From DAOTWY01 sp003696565 (GTDB lineage: Bacteria > Chloroflexota > Anaerolineae > Aggregatilineales > Phototrophicaceae), in the NCBI GenBank assembly GCA_034435635.1, contig DAOTWY010000144.1, positions 1-21,700 of the forward strand: 21,700 nucleotides of DNA, written 5' to 3'. Under the pieces are notes generated by a model. It worked only from the letters and a program-made list of their open reading frames with translations, did not search any database and was not told where the DNA came from. This document shows positions 1 to 7,649 of this stretch, in pieces; the stretch's first letter is position 1; each line of letters starts with the position of its first letter. The translations under genes were made by a program, and so were the position numbers.

Positions 1-413
1 CCGTGTTGTTGACCGCCGTACAAGCAGCTGATCCCGCCGTTTTAGAAGCGTTGAGCGATCCAGAAGCAGAGTTAACCGTTTTTGCCCCCACAGATGCCGC
101 GTTTGGCGCATTGATTGAAGCACTGGGTGAAGAAGCCTTCAACGGGATTGTGGCAGATACCGAAACACTGACAAACATTCTACTGTATCATGTTGTTGAT
201 GGTGTGGTTGGCTCTTACGATGTTTTAGACATGCTTGGCGACATGACGGAAAGCTTTGATGTCACCATGCTCAACGGGGACACAGCGACCATCAGCGTGA
301 CTGAAGATGGTGTGTTCATCAACGATGCGCAGATTATCGTGACAGATATTGATGCCGCCAATGGGATTATCCATGTGATCGACGCGGTGATTGTGCCACC
401 GGCTGGCGAATAA
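1..413 (+). CDS. Fasciclin (FAS1) domain protein, C-terminal part, cut by the window edge
   Basis: The reading frame is open at the left edge, so the true start lies outside the window and only the last ~136 residues are visible. They form most of one FAS1 domain. The first conserved box reads TVFAPTDAAFGAL, the central YH motif appears as LLYHVVDG, and the second box near the C-terminus reads NGIIHVIDAVIVPP. FAS1 domains are secreted or surface-bound adhesion modules, so a signal peptide or lipobox would be expected in the missing part. The protein ends just after the domain with no C-terminal anchor. A strong hairpin terminator follows about 30 nt downstream, so this is the last gene of its transcript. 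The domain call is firm; the total length and number of FAS1 repeats are unknown. Confidence 0.9.
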   Translation, partial: VLLTAVQAADPAVLEALSDPEAELTVFAPTDAAFGALIEALGEEAFNGIVADTETLTNILLYHVVDGVVGSYDVLDMLGDMTESFDVTMLNGDTATISVTEDGVFINDAQIIVTDIDAANGIIHVIDAVIVPPAGE

Positions 414-442
414 ACCACCCAGTTAACCCGAATGACAATATC

Positions 443-471
443 AAGAGTAGGCGTTATGCCTGCTCTTTTTT
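443..471 (+). terminator. Rho-independent terminator after the fasciclin gene
   Basis: A 10-bp stem (443-452 with 458-467, including one G-T pair) closes a 5-nt loop and runs into a stretch of six T (466-471). It lies 30 nt after the fasciclin stop codon and ahead of the next plus-strand gene. Confidence 0.85.
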
Positions 472-507
472 GGTTTTGATGCAGGTCAGTATTGCATAAA
501 TTATGTT

Positions 508-1164
508 ATGATGGGGCAGCAACATCAACCAATGAGCTTAGGTAAAATCGTGAAAAAGCTGACAATTGGCTACGTGATGCAAGGGCATCAACGCGGCTAT
601 AACTTCACCACATCAACACATGGATATGCCGATACGGTGCTGAAGACGATTTGGCGGCAAGTGATGCCACGTGGGCAGGGTTGGAGCGATTATATCGGTG
701 CGCGCTCGCTTAAATGCTTTGAACTGCCAGATGGTGAGATCGCACTGGCAGAGATCACCGTGACTGACCAACAAGATGAAAACGGACGACGAGGCATAAG
801 GCAGGCAGTGGTGGAAGTCATGCCTGTTCAAACGTTTTCTCATCATCTTAAGTTTCGTATTTTGGGGTATCCGTCGGACACATTTGCCTTTGCTAACACT
901 GCCTATGAGATACTAAAGAACGTTCGCATCAAAAAGAATGCGCCGTTAATTTTGGCTTATGATTATAAAAATCCGCGCTTTTGGTGGGGGATGGAATTGT
1001 TGATCTTAAAATTGGTGGATAATCCACCACGCCATTTGCGCCGGCTTCCGTTCCCGATTTCATTCACAACCCTCACGCTGGATCATCTTGGAGAGACGAC
1101 TATCATCGGGATGCCCGCCACCAAAGCAGCGCAAATTAGTGATGCAACAGTTATCACACTTTAA
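508..1164 (+). CDS. Uncharacterised cytosolic protein, possible GAP1-N-like domain
   Basis: This 218-residue protein has no signal peptide or membrane segment. I do not recognise it with certainty. The N-terminal half has the pattern QGHQRGYNFTTS (about residues 25-36), then ELPDGEIALAEI and DENGRRGIRQAVVEVMP. This resembles the layout of GAP1-N domains (GTPase-associated protein N-terminal domains), with their RGY..L..S motif followed by a D(D/E).GR.G motif. The resemblance is by eye only. The C-terminal third is basic and Trp/Pro-rich with no motif I can name. Two adjacent ATGs (508, 511) and a third in frame at 532 are possible starts. None has a good Shine-Dalgarno sequence; GGGGC at 511-515 is too far from 532. 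The gene sits alone between the fasciclin terminator and the promoter of the next gene. Confidence 0.7.
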   Translation: MMGQQHQPMSLGKIVKKLTIGYVMQGHQRGYNFTTSTHGYADTVLKTIWRQVMPRGQGWSDYIGARSLKCFELPDGEIALAEITVTDQQDENGRRGIRQAVVEVMPVQTFSHHLKFRILGYPSDTFAFANTAYEILKNVRIKKNAPLILAYDYKNPRFWWGMELLILKLVDNPPRHLRRLPFPISFTTLTLDHLGETTIIGMPATKAAQISDATVITL

Positions 1165-1188
1165 GATAAGGGCGGTTATCGTTATAAT
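1161..1188 (+). promoter_or_regulatory. Candidate sigma-70 type promoter for the PsbP-like protein gene
   Basis: A perfect TATAAT lies at 1183-1188, with TTAAGA (4 of 6 matches to the -35 consensus) at 1161-1166 and a 16-nt spacer. It overlaps the stop codon of the upstream gene and sits about 36 nt before the ATG at 1225. Confidence 0.5.
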
Positions 1189-1224
1189 ACGCCCCGATTT
1201 CGCAATTACTGGAGTTCGGATTCC

Positions 1225-2511
1225 ATGCAGCAACAAAATAAGACCTTACAACGATTGACCTATGCCTTTGGTATATTCATGATATTAGTTTTGTTTTTAC
1301 CAACACTTTTACGAGGGATTGCCCCAAGACAAACGGTTCAACAGCAAGCTGAGAACACCCCCGTGCCGACTGCTGTGCCACTGCCTGACCCATTAACAGA
1401 TTTCAGTGGTATTACATTTGATGAGCAATATTTGCATCCTTCTGGCTTGTTTACGGTGGATTTGCCCAATGGTTGGACAAGCACCACCACAGTAAACAAC
1501 CGCACCCAAGCACAAGTTACCCTGAACAATGGCGATCTGTTGAGTGTGGTTGAGGTTTATATTCAACAACCAGCTGAGCCGATTACATCTGTGGAGGATT
1601 TAAGTGCTTATTTCACCTCTGCCGTGTTGGCAAGCAGTTGGTCGCGCTATCGTAACCCGCGTGAACTGCCGCGCACTCTAGAAGAAGACCGCGTGATTAT
1701 TGATTTTGTGATGGAACAAAATGGGGTGAATTATCGCGCTAAGCATGTGGCAACCTTTGATGACCAATATATTTACGTAACACGCATTGTCGTGCCGGAA
1801 AATCAAGAGGCGTTGCTGTTTTGGTTGGCGGATGAAATGCCCAAACATGTGCATCTCTTAGAGCAATTTGCTGATGCACCAATGGGGTGGGTTGCCACGT
1901 TTGACCAAGATACGAGTTTTGTATTCCGCCATCCAAATACGTGGTCACAATTAACCGGCGGACGTGGGCAAATTTATAGCTTTACTACGCCAGAAAATGC
2001 CGGGGTACAAATCAGCGTTACACCAGATGCCAGCATCGCAAGTGAAGAGGATGCTATTGCGTATGTTTCTGCGCGACATGCAGATGCGGAAATTTTGAGC
2101 GTGCAAGCTGTGGAGCGGGTTGGTGCAACCGGCTTTGCTGTGGCATATAGCTTCGCGGATTTTGATGGCGCACCGCAAAGTGGTTACGCTGTGTTGTTAA
2201 ACGGCGAAACAGGGCATCTATACACTGCGATTGCAGAGATTCCGCAAGGTGGTGTTGATCTAAACGATGTGGAAGCACGGGGCAGTTTTGTTGATCTTGG
2301 CAGCGCGATGGATAGCTTTGGGCTGCTGCTCGGCTTGAATTTGCCAGAACTGCCACCATTGCCCACCCCCACCCCGCGCCCATCCGCTACGCCAGTGGTT
2401 GAATCCACACCAGAAGCCACGCCTGAAGCCGAGATGACGGAAGAAGCTCAAGCCTCATCAGAGGCGGAAGCAACCGAAGAAAGCGATACAACAACTGAAT
2501 CAGGCGAATAA
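1225..2511 (+). CDS. Membrane-anchored protein with two PsbP-like modules and an acidic PTE-rich tail
   Basis: The 428-residue protein starts with a short basic segment and one hydrophobic helix (about residues 12-30), which reads as a signal anchor. Two similar globular parts follow. The first has HPSGLFTVDLPNGW (71-84); the second has SFVFRHPNTWSQL after about residue 230. This 'sg.f.v.lP.gW' start followed by an alternating beta pattern is typical of the PsbP-like/DUF1795 fold, so two tandem copies are inferred. The last ~56 residues (373-428) are PTPTPRPSATP followed by a Glu/Thr/Ser-rich acidic tail, as in many Chloroflexota surface proteins. GGAG at 1211-1214 lies 10 nt before the ATG. 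No catalytic motif is visible; a cell-surface role is inferred. A terminator follows the stop. Confidence 0.85.
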   Translation: MQQQNKTLQRLTYAFGIFMILVLFLPTLLRGIAPRQTVQQQAENTPVPTAVPLPDPLTDFSGITFDEQYLHPSGLFTVDLPNGWTSTTTVNNRTQAQVTLNNGDLLSVVEVYIQQPAEPITSVEDLSAYFTSAVLASSWSRYRNPRELPRTLEEDRVIIDFVMEQNGVNYRAKHVATFDDQYIYVTRIVVPENQEALLFWLADEMPKHVHLLEQFADAPMGWVATFDQDTSFVFRHPNTWSQLTGGRGQIYSFTTPENAGVQISVTPDASIASEEDAIAYVSARHADAEILSVQAVERVGATGFAVAYSFADFDGAPQSGYAVLLNGETGHLYTAIAEIPQGGVDLNDVEARGSFVDLGSAMDSFGLLLGLNLPELPPLPTPTPRPSATPVVESTPEATPEAEMTEEAQASSEAEATEESDTTTESGE

Positions 2512-2521
2512 AATAATCAAG

Positions 2522-2552
2522 AGGGGGGATGCACATCCCTCCTGATTTTTTT
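2522..2552 (+). terminator. Rho-independent terminator after the PsbP-like protein gene
   Basis: A G-rich 9-bp stem (2522-2530 with 2535-2543, one G-T pair) with the 4-nt loop GCAC is followed by seven T at 2546-2552. It lies 10 nt after the stop codon. Confidence 0.9.
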
Positions 2553-2589
2553 ATCATCCAGATATCACCGGAGCGTTAAGGAAGCAACT

Positions 2590-2943
2590 ATGGAAGTGAT
2601 TTGTGGCTTACCATTTTATGTTTTGTGGTTCATCGCCTCTGGATATATCATTCAACGCGGCTGGATGGCTATTTCCCAGCGATATATTGAATATCGGCTT
2701 TATTTTCCTGCCACCAAAGTGCGTTATCAATTAACAGGCAGAGCCGTGATATTGATCGGTGTGATGCAAGTTGGGATTGGTGTGCTGCTGCTGGTTAGCG
2801 TGATTCTTTCCCTGTTTGATCAGTTCCAGGTGTTGCAAGGGGTGATTGTGGGTATGATGTGCCTTGCTTTGCCCGCTTATTATGGGGTGGTGCGGTTAGT
2901 CATGCGCATTGTGGAAGTCCAATTTACGGAAGTGTTCCGATAA
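2590..2943 (+). CDS. Small three-helix membrane protein of unknown function
   Basis: This 117-residue protein has three likely membrane helices at about residues 6-22, 51-75 and 82-106, joined by a basic, Tyr-rich loop (residues 23-50). I do not recognise a family. AAGGAAG at 2578-2584 is a good ribosome binding site 5 nt before the ATG, so the start is well supported. The gene lies between the terminator of the PsbP-like gene and a convergent membrane protein gene, so it is probably a single-gene transcript. It has no cysteine pair, metal motif or charged intramembrane signature that would point to a transporter or enzyme. Confidence 0.8.
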   Translation: MEVICGLPFYVLWFIASGYIIQRGWMAISQRYIEYRLYFPATKVRYQLTGRAVILIGVMQVGIGVLLLVSVILSLFDQFQVLQGVIVGMMCLALPAYYGVVRLVMRIVEVQFTEVFR

Positions 2944-2979
2944 ATTTTGTTGCTGTGGGGTGAATGATATAGGGATAAA

Positions 2980-3028
2980 CCCCGCACGCTGGTGTTTGGT
3001 TGCTTTATGAATGATGGAGCGTGTGGGG
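2980..3028. repeat. Inverted repeat between convergent genes
   Basis: CCCCGCACGCT (2980-2990) pairs with AGCGTGTGGGG (3018-3028), 11 bp with one G-T pair, across a 27-nt loop. Both arms adjoin a GGGATAAA(A)CCCC motif (2972-2983 and 3025-3038), so each side can also form a small hairpin of its own. It sits between the ends of two convergent genes and may stop transcription from either side, but it has no strong T run. Confidence 0.5.
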
Positions 3029-3068
3029 ATAAAACCCCTTAACAACGATGGTTAATTTTTGAATGGCA

Positions 3069-3500
3069 TTATTTTGTGGCAGATTTTTGTGGACGCTCAT
3101 ACCACAAGGCGGCACCTGTGGCAATTGCGCCAATCAGTTCCCAGGCTGCTACACCGATAAAGCCTTGTGGTGCGGCTTGGTTCACAACGGCTAAGGTAAA
3201 CACCGTAAACGTCACCATACGGAAAGGTACTGTCCAATAAAAGAAGGGTTTCCAATTTGTGAGGGCTGCCAATACATAATAGACTCCCATATTGAATGAT
3301 GCCATTGAGGATGCAATCAGGAACGTGATGGTAAAATCACCATCGGTGCGTTGCGTGCGTTCTAATACATCAAAATTGAGTAGCTGAAGTGTTGTTTCTG
3401 GGTTGATAATGCCGACAATCCCTAAGCCAATTGCTAGGATGCCAAAAATAAACATTGTCCAGCCGGAAAGACTATGAATTTTTAGTATTGAAAATCTCAC
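3069..3500 (-). CDS. Four-helix membrane protein of unknown function
   Basis: The 143-residue product has four predicted membrane helices at about 12-32, 57-80, 86-107 and 113-134. A soluble loop with ERTQRTDGDF (47-56) lies between the first two. The layout resembles small DUF-type integral membrane proteins of actinobacteria and Chloroflexota, but I cannot name the family. The start codon is GTG (rc of 3498-3500), preceded by AAGGA about 10 nt upstream. No in-frame ATG gives a better start. The gene is divergent from the STAS-like gene at 3563, with only 62 AT-rich bases between them that must hold both promoters. Function unknown. Confidence 0.8.
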   Translation of the reverse strand: MRFSILKIHSLSGWTMFIFGILAIGLGIVGIINPETTLQLLNFDVLERTQRTDGDFTITFLIASSMASFNMGVYYVLAALTNWKPFFYWTVPFRMVTFTVFTLAVVNQAAPQGFIGVAAWELIGAIATGAALWYERPQKSATK

Positions 3501-3562
3501 GTTTCTTAATCCTTTTTATACCTTAAAATAATACTAAGTGTATCACGAGAGAACGGAAAAAT

Positions 3563-3955
3563 ATGATGCCAGTGGATGTTCGCTTGAGCGATGATGAGAA
3601 ATATCTAATTTATAAAATCACTGAACCGTTCCAAATGGCGGACTTGTATGAGGCATACAAAATAGAACGGCATTATCGGGATGAAAAACCTTATATACTT
3701 CATTCGATTGTCGATATGTCTGGTTTGAATCACATCCCGCCAAATTGGTTAACAGCAAAAGCTGGACCAGGATTAACGCATCCACGTAGCGGGCAAATTT
3801 TATTTGTGGGTTTGTCACGCCCGTATCGAATTATCATTGATATTATCATGCGAGTTATGCGTTATAACCGGATGCAGTTCTTTAATACGTGGGAAGATGC
3901 TCAAGCATATATGGAAGAACTAATCGCATCAGAACAAGTACAAACTGACGGATAA
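3563..3955 (+). CDS. SpoIIAA/STAS-like domain protein
   Basis: The 130-residue soluble protein reads as a single alpha/beta domain. A strand (DEKYLIYKIT) is followed by a helix (MADLYEAYKIERHY), then a strand ending in Asp (HSIVDMSG, about residues 47-54). A second strand (GQILFVGLS) and a C-terminal TWEDAQAYMEEL helix follow. This is the pattern of SpoIIAA-like/STAS-related proteins common in Chloroflexota, which are thought to bind a lipid or a protein partner. The assignment is by fold pattern, not by a diagnostic motif. A second protein of the same type is encoded at 4278-4691. GAGAG and GG just upstream are weak ribosome binding sites; ATGs at 3563 and 3566 are equally possible. Confidence 0.7.
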   Translation: MMPVDVRLSDDEKYLIYKITEPFQMADLYEAYKIERHYRDEKPYILHSIVDMSGLNHIPPNWLTAKAGPGLTHPRSGQILFVGLSRPYRIIIDIIMRVMRYNRMQFFNTWEDAQAYMEELIASEQVQTDG

Positions 3956-4026
3956 GGTGTTTTTGTGATTTATCCTCTTTTGTGGTTAGATAGAGTCATC
4001 GGAAAAGAGTAAAAAGGTTTTTAACG

Positions 4027-4242
4027 ATGGCGAATCATGTTTACAAAAAAATTGAGTTAGTTGGATCATCCCCAAATAGCATTGAGGACGCTGTAAATAA
4101 TGCCTTAGCAAAAGCCGCCAAAACAATCCGTAACATGCGCTGGTTTGAGGTGGTAGAAACACGTGGTTATATCGAAAACGGACAGGTTGCCCACTGGCAA
4201 GTTGGTGTCAAAATCGGTTTTACATTAGACGAGGACGAATAG
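4027..4242 (+). CDS. Dodecin, flavin-binding storage protein
   Basis: The 71 residues match the dodecin family along the whole length. The protein begins MANHVYKKIELVGSSPNS, has a single helix IEDAVNNALAKAAKTIRNM (19-37), and then strands with RWFEVVETRG (38-47) and HWQVGVKIGFTLDE (56-69). Dodecins assemble into hollow 12-mers that sequester flavins. In the archaeal proteins stacked isoalloxazine rings sit against a Trp near position 36; Trp39 here is at the matching place. In bacteria the role is buffering free FMN or a related flavin. AAAAGG about 9 nt before the ATG supports the start. The gene is alone on its strand, with a STAS-like gene upstream and a convergent one downstream. Confidence 0.95.
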   Translation: MANHVYKKIELVGSSPNSIEDAVNNALAKAAKTIRNMRWFEVVETRGYIENGQVAHWQVGVKIGFTLDEDE

Positions 4243-4251
4243 AGATTAAAA

Positions 4252-4270
4252 TGGGCAGATCATCTGCCCA
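4252..4270 (-). terminator. Hairpin terminator between dodecin and a convergent gene
   Basis: TGGGCAG (4252-4258) pairs perfectly with CTGCCCA (4264-4270) around ATCAT. Read on the minus strand, the stem is followed by TTTT (4251-4248), so it should end the STAS-like transcript coming from the right. It lies 9 nt after the dodecin stop and may also act on that strand, though no T run follows there. Confidence 0.7.
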
Positions 4271-4277
4271 CGTTAAG

Positions 4278-4691
4278 TTAAAACCCCATTGCATAAGCAA
4301 ATGCACTTTGCGCCGGATAAAAGCCCGCACTGGGTTGTAGTTGTTGCCGGGCAAAGACATAGCCATCATCAATATTGGTGAACATCCGCAAACCTTGTAA
4401 TGCGCCGATTTTACTGATGATGCTGGCATTTCGTGAGTTCATCGTGTCGCTGGTGATCAGCCCAATAGCTAATACATTGCCGCTTTGTAAGGTGCTGACC
4501 AGGATTTTAAGCATCGTTGGTGATAGGCGATCCGCTTCTCTCAAATCCACTAAAGCTACAACCGGACTATCACTCTTTTGGGTATGATGCTTTAGTGATG
4601 TTGCCCACAAGCGTAAATCAACATCATCCACATAGCCAACAGCTCGTGTAAAAAACACCCCTGATTCAAAGTGCATATTGTGAATTGGCAT
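4278..4691 (-). CDS. SpoIIAA/STAS-like domain protein
   Basis: The 137-residue protein has the same alpha/beta plan as the product encoded at 3563-3955. A beta start (GVFFTRAVGYVDDVD) is followed by a helix (LRLWATSLKHHTQ) and a strand ending in Asp (VVALVDLREADRL, about 44-56). Next come a helix (TMLKILVSTL), a strand (VLAIGLIT) and a C-terminal 'lrmF.. dd.y..a...L' helix. This is typical of SpoIIAA-like regulators. The C-terminal ~20 residues are hydrophobic and Ala-rich but too short for a clear membrane helix. The ATG start (rc of 4689-4691) has only a weak GGAC upstream. A good promoter lies about 40-70 nt upstream and a hairpin terminator directly follows the stop, so it is probably transcribed alone. 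Confidence 0.7.
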   Translation of the reverse strand: MPIHNMHFESGVFFTRAVGYVDDVDLRLWATSLKHHTQKSDSPVVALVDLREADRLSPTMLKILVSTLQSGNVLAIGLITSDTMNSRNASIISKIGALQGLRMFTNIDDGYVFARQQLQPSAGFYPAQSAFAYAMGF

Positions 4692-4998
4692 TGGTTTGTC
4701 CGGTCAATTTCAAATTAAACGATCATCATAACTATAAAGCGAATAAGCTTTTAAAGTCAACTAAATGTTTTTTAATTATTCAGGAAGTAGTAGGTGAGTC
4801 ATTCACAGTTGCCTTTATAAAGATGCATAAGCGTTTTGTTCAGTTCTATTCAACATCTTCATTAAGACATTAAACCTGCACTAATCACCGTTTGCAATTA
4901 ATATTGTAATGAATTTTAGGGCAATCACTATCGAATTTCCAGATGCCATCAGATACCATAACAAATTATTGATATTTATCAAAAAAATGAGGAAACCT
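4692..4998. other. 307-bp AT-rich intergenic region between divergent genes
   Basis: Apart from the minus-strand promoter at 4731-4760, I see no gene here. The right end carries a perfect inverted repeat TTGAT-ATTT-ATCAA (4969-4982), 6 nt before the ribosome binding site of the GH13 gene; it could be an operator. No convincing plus-strand promoter is visible. A 62-codon frame at 4685-4873 has no ribosome binding site and no protein-like composition. Confidence 0.5.
4731..4760 (-). promoter_or_regulatory. Candidate sigma-70 type promoter for the STAS-like gene
   Basis: On the minus strand, TTGACT (rc of 4755-4760) and TATAGT (rc of 4731-4736) are separated by 18 nt. Each box matches 5 of 6 consensus positions. 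The -10 box lies about 40 nt from the ATG at 4691. Confidence 0.55.
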
Positions 4999-6681
4999 AT
5001 GTGGTGGAAAAACGCAGTTTTTTATCAGATTTACCCGCGCAGTTTTGCTGATGCAAATGGTGATGGCATTGGGGATATTCCTGGTATTACGTCTAAATTA
5101 GACTATCTGCAATGGTTGGGAATTGATGCCATTTGGCTTTCTCCACATTATCCCTCGCCCCAGGTCGATGTTGGCTATGATGTGGCAGATTATACGGATG
5201 TTAACCCAGAATATGGCACGCTGGATGACTTCAAAACTTTTTTGACGGAAGCGCATGCCCGCAATATCCGCGTTATCTTAGATATGGTGTTGAATCACAC
5301 CTCAGACAAACACCAGTGGTTTATTGAATCCAAATCGAGCCGAGATAACCCCAAGCGGGATTGGTACATCTGGCGAGACCCTGCCGAAGATGGTGGCAGA
5401 CCCAATAATTGGGATTCGATCTTTGGCGGACCAGCTTGGGAATGGGATGAAGCAACCGGGCAGTATTATTATCATTATTTCCTTAAAGAACAGCCAGACC
5501 TCAATTGGCGTAATCCAGAAGTAGAACAAGCGATGTTTAATGCCATGCGCTTTTGGTTGGATATGGGAGTAGATGGCTTCCGGTTAGATGCTATTGGCAC
5601 GATTTTTGAAGATCAGCACTACCGTAATCATCAAAGCCCGTATGATGCCTATGATGCGCTAAAAGCCTTTTGGTTAGGCAAGGAGATGAATGTCTCTCCG
5701 GAAGAAGTGGCAAAACGTTTTGAGCTGCATTTTGGTTTACAGCAAGATTTGCCAGAAATCTATGATTTAATGACGCGGATGCGCCGGTTGGTTGATGAAT
5801 ATGATGCACGTTTGTTGATTGGTGAAACGTCAGATTTGAGGTATTTGGGTACGGGTAAAGATCGGTTACACGCTGTTTTTAATTTTGACTTGTTGGCTAA
5901 AGATCGTTTGACACCGGAATTAGTGCGGCAAAATCAACAGAAATGGCTGGTATCCGTGCCACGTGGCGCATGGTTTGGCAATACCTTGAACAACCACGAT
6001 CAATCCCGCGTTAAAACGCATTATGGTGATGGCGTATATGATGATCAATTGGCACGGATTGCGGCGGCTTTGATGTTGACTTTACCGGGTACGCCTTACC
6101 TATATTATGGTGAGGAGATCGGTATGGAAGATTATGCTGTGCAATCTTTTGACGAAGTGCGTGATATGGTGGCGATGGTTTATCGTCAATTGATGAGCCA
6201 AGATGGACGCTCCGATGAACAAATCCTCAAAGATTTAGCGACCTTCTCTCGTGATCGTTGCCGAACACCTATGCAGTGGGAGGATGCCCCCAATGCTGGA
6301 TTTAGCCCGGCAGGGGTTCGTACATGGTTGCCAGTGCATCAGAACTATGTGGACGGGGTGAATGTCGCCACACAGGAAAACGATGAACAATCGTTGTTAA
6401 ATTTTTATCGGCAATTAATCCATGTGCGAAAAACAACCCCTGCCCTACTGGATGGCTCTTATACTCAAATTGATCTGCAAAGCACACACTATCTCGGATT
6501 TTTACGCCAAACAGATGATGAAACGTGTGTTGTGTTGATTAACTTTACACCTCAGACAGAACCAGTTGCCTATCGTTTTAATGGTGGAGAAGTGTTATTT
6601 TCTAGTGCTGGGCGTTCCACTATTGATGCAGTGACAATTGATCTTCAGCCGTTTGAAGTCTTGATTGTCCGTGTGTTATGA
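4999..6681 (+). CDS. GH13 alpha-glucosidase (alpha-amylase family)
   Basis: This 560-residue enzyme probably hydrolyses alpha-glucosidic bonds in malto- or isomalto-oligosaccharides in the cytoplasm. All GH13 signatures are present. The WWKNAVFYQIYPRSF start is followed by the calcium-type loop DANGDGIGD (18-26). Conserved region I is DMVLNH (95-100) and region II is GFRLDAIG with nucleophile Asp197. Region III is LLIGETSD with acid/base Glu276, and region IV is NNHDQSR with Asp334. The frame is open upstream to an ATG at 4909, but the ATG at 4999 has GAGGAAA 4-5 nt before it and gives the usual family N-terminus, so I chose it. No signal peptide is seen. The isochorismatase gene follows after 31 nt. 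Trehalose or sucrose as substrate cannot be excluded from motifs alone. Confidence 0.93.
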   Translation: MWWKNAVFYQIYPRSFADANGDGIGDIPGITSKLDYLQWLGIDAIWLSPHYPSPQVDVGYDVADYTDVNPEYGTLDDFKTFLTEAHARNIRVILDMVLNHTSDKHQWFIESKSSRDNPKRDWYIWRDPAEDGGRPNNWDSIFGGPAWEWDEATGQYYYHYFLKEQPDLNWRNPEVEQAMFNAMRFWLDMGVDGFRLDAIGTIFEDQHYRNHQSPYDAYDALKAFWLGKEMNVSPEEVAKRFELHFGLQQDLPEIYDLMTRMRRLVDEYDARLLIGETSDLRYLGTGKDRLHAVFNFDLLAKDRLTPELVRQNQQKWLVSVPRGAWFGNTLNNHDQSRVKTHYGDGVYDDQLARIAAALMLTLPGTPYLYYGEEIGMEDYAVQSFDEVRDMVAMVYRQLMSQDGRSDEQILKDLATFSRDRCRTPMQWEDAPNAGFSPAGVRTWLPVHQNYVDGVNVATQENDEQSLLNFYRQLIHVRKTTPALLDGSYTQIDLQSTHYLGFLRQTDDETCVVLINFTPQTEPVAYRFNGGEVLFSSAGRSTIDAVTIDLQPFEVLIVRVL

Positions 6682-6712
6682 TTGAGCAAGGTTTATAATT
6701 GAGGAGGTTTTG

Positions 6713-7633
6713 ATGACGATCTACCCGGCATATTATGCGCCAGAACGGGTTGGACAGCTTTATGCGCCGGATGTTGCTGCGGCAACACAAGCTGGGTTTG
6801 AGGCGAAGTTGCCCCCTGCTACGGAGGACACGTTTCGGGTGTATTTGTTGCTTGTGGATCAGCAGGTTGATTTTATTCACCCGGATGGCGCGTTAGCGGT
6901 ACCAGGTGCCATTGATGATACGATCCGCATAGTGAATTGGATGTATGCCCATACCGATGCGATATCAGCGATTGGCGCATCGGTTGATAGCCATATCCCT
7001 CTTCAAATCTTTTTCCCGACTTGGTGGGTCAACGAGGCGGGTGAGCATCCTCAACCGTATACGGCTATTAGCAGTGATGATGTGAAGCGTGGAACATGGC
7101 AACCACTTTATGAACAGGAATGGTCACAAAATTATGTGGCACAACTTGAACAATCCGCCAAAAAACAATTGATGATATGGCCCTATCATACACTGCTTGG
7201 GACACCCGGGCACGCGCTTGTCCCGGCGATTTACGAAGCGATTGCCTATCACACAGCTGCCCGGCGTATTCAACCAACTATCTTGATTAAAGGGACACTG
7301 CCCATAACCGAACATTATTCGATTATGGAGCCAGAAGTGAAAATTGAGGGCAATCCGATGGGGCAATTGAACACGTCGTTGTTGGATGTAATCGGTCAGT
7401 ATGATCTGATTTATGTGGCGGGGCAGGCGAAGAGTCATTGCGTTTTAGAGACACTCGCTTCTATGATGCGCTATTATCCGCCGGAGATCATCGCCAAAAT
7501 CCGCGTGTTGGAAGATGCCATGTCATCTGTGACACACCCAGAGATTGATTTTGACCACCTCGCCAATGAGACATTAGCACAATTTGCCGAACAGGGGATG
7601 AAATTGGTCAAAACATCTGATCCAATAGGATAG
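6713..7633 (+). CDS. Isochorismatase-family cysteine hydrolase (nicotinamidase-like)
   Basis: The 306-residue protein belongs to the isochorismatase-like hydrolases, which cleave amides such as nicotinamide with a Cys-Asp-Lys triad. The Asp is in LLLVDQQVDF (Asp49), the Lys in ILIKGTLP (Lys193) and the Cys in AGQAKSHCVLET (Cys243). SVDSH (Asp92, His94) fits the metal site of the nicotinamidase branch. The core matches the family, but the protein is much longer than a standard ~200-residue nicotinamidase; the first ~40 residues and an insert at about 108-185 are extra. Substrate is therefore uncertain. The start is the ATG 5 nt after the perfect GAGGAGG at 6701-6707; the TTG at 6710 is too close to that site. 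It is likely cotranscribed with the GH13 gene before it and the HlyIII gene 16 nt after it. Confidence 0.88.
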   Translation: MTIYPAYYAPERVGQLYAPDVAAATQAGFEAKLPPATEDTFRVYLLLVDQQVDFIHPDGALAVPGAIDDTIRIVNWMYAHTDAISAIGASVDSHIPLQIFFPTWWVNEAGEHPQPYTAISSDDVKRGTWQPLYEQEWSQNYVAQLEQSAKKQLMIWPYHTLLGTPGHALVPAIYEAIAYHTAARRIQPTILIKGTLPITEHYSIMEPEVKIEGNPMGQLNTSLLDVIGQYDLIYVAGQAKSHCVLETLASMMRYYPPEIIAKIRVLEDAMSSVTHPEIDFDHLANETLAQFAEQGMKLVKTSDPIG

Positions 7634-7649
7634 AACATCAGGAGCAAGC

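Noticed and set aside
4685..4873. 62-codon plus-strand frame
   Set aside because: No ribosome site or recognisable composition, and it runs across the promoter region of the divergent STAS-like gene.
4909..4998. N-terminal extension of the GH13 frame from an upstream ATG
   Set aside because: The added residues have no family match and no ribosome site; the ATG at 4999 has GAGGAAA and the usual WWK start.
6694..6699. TATAAT as a promoter of the isochorismatase gene
   Set aside because: No -35 box at a fitting distance, and the start of transcription would fall on the ribosome binding site.
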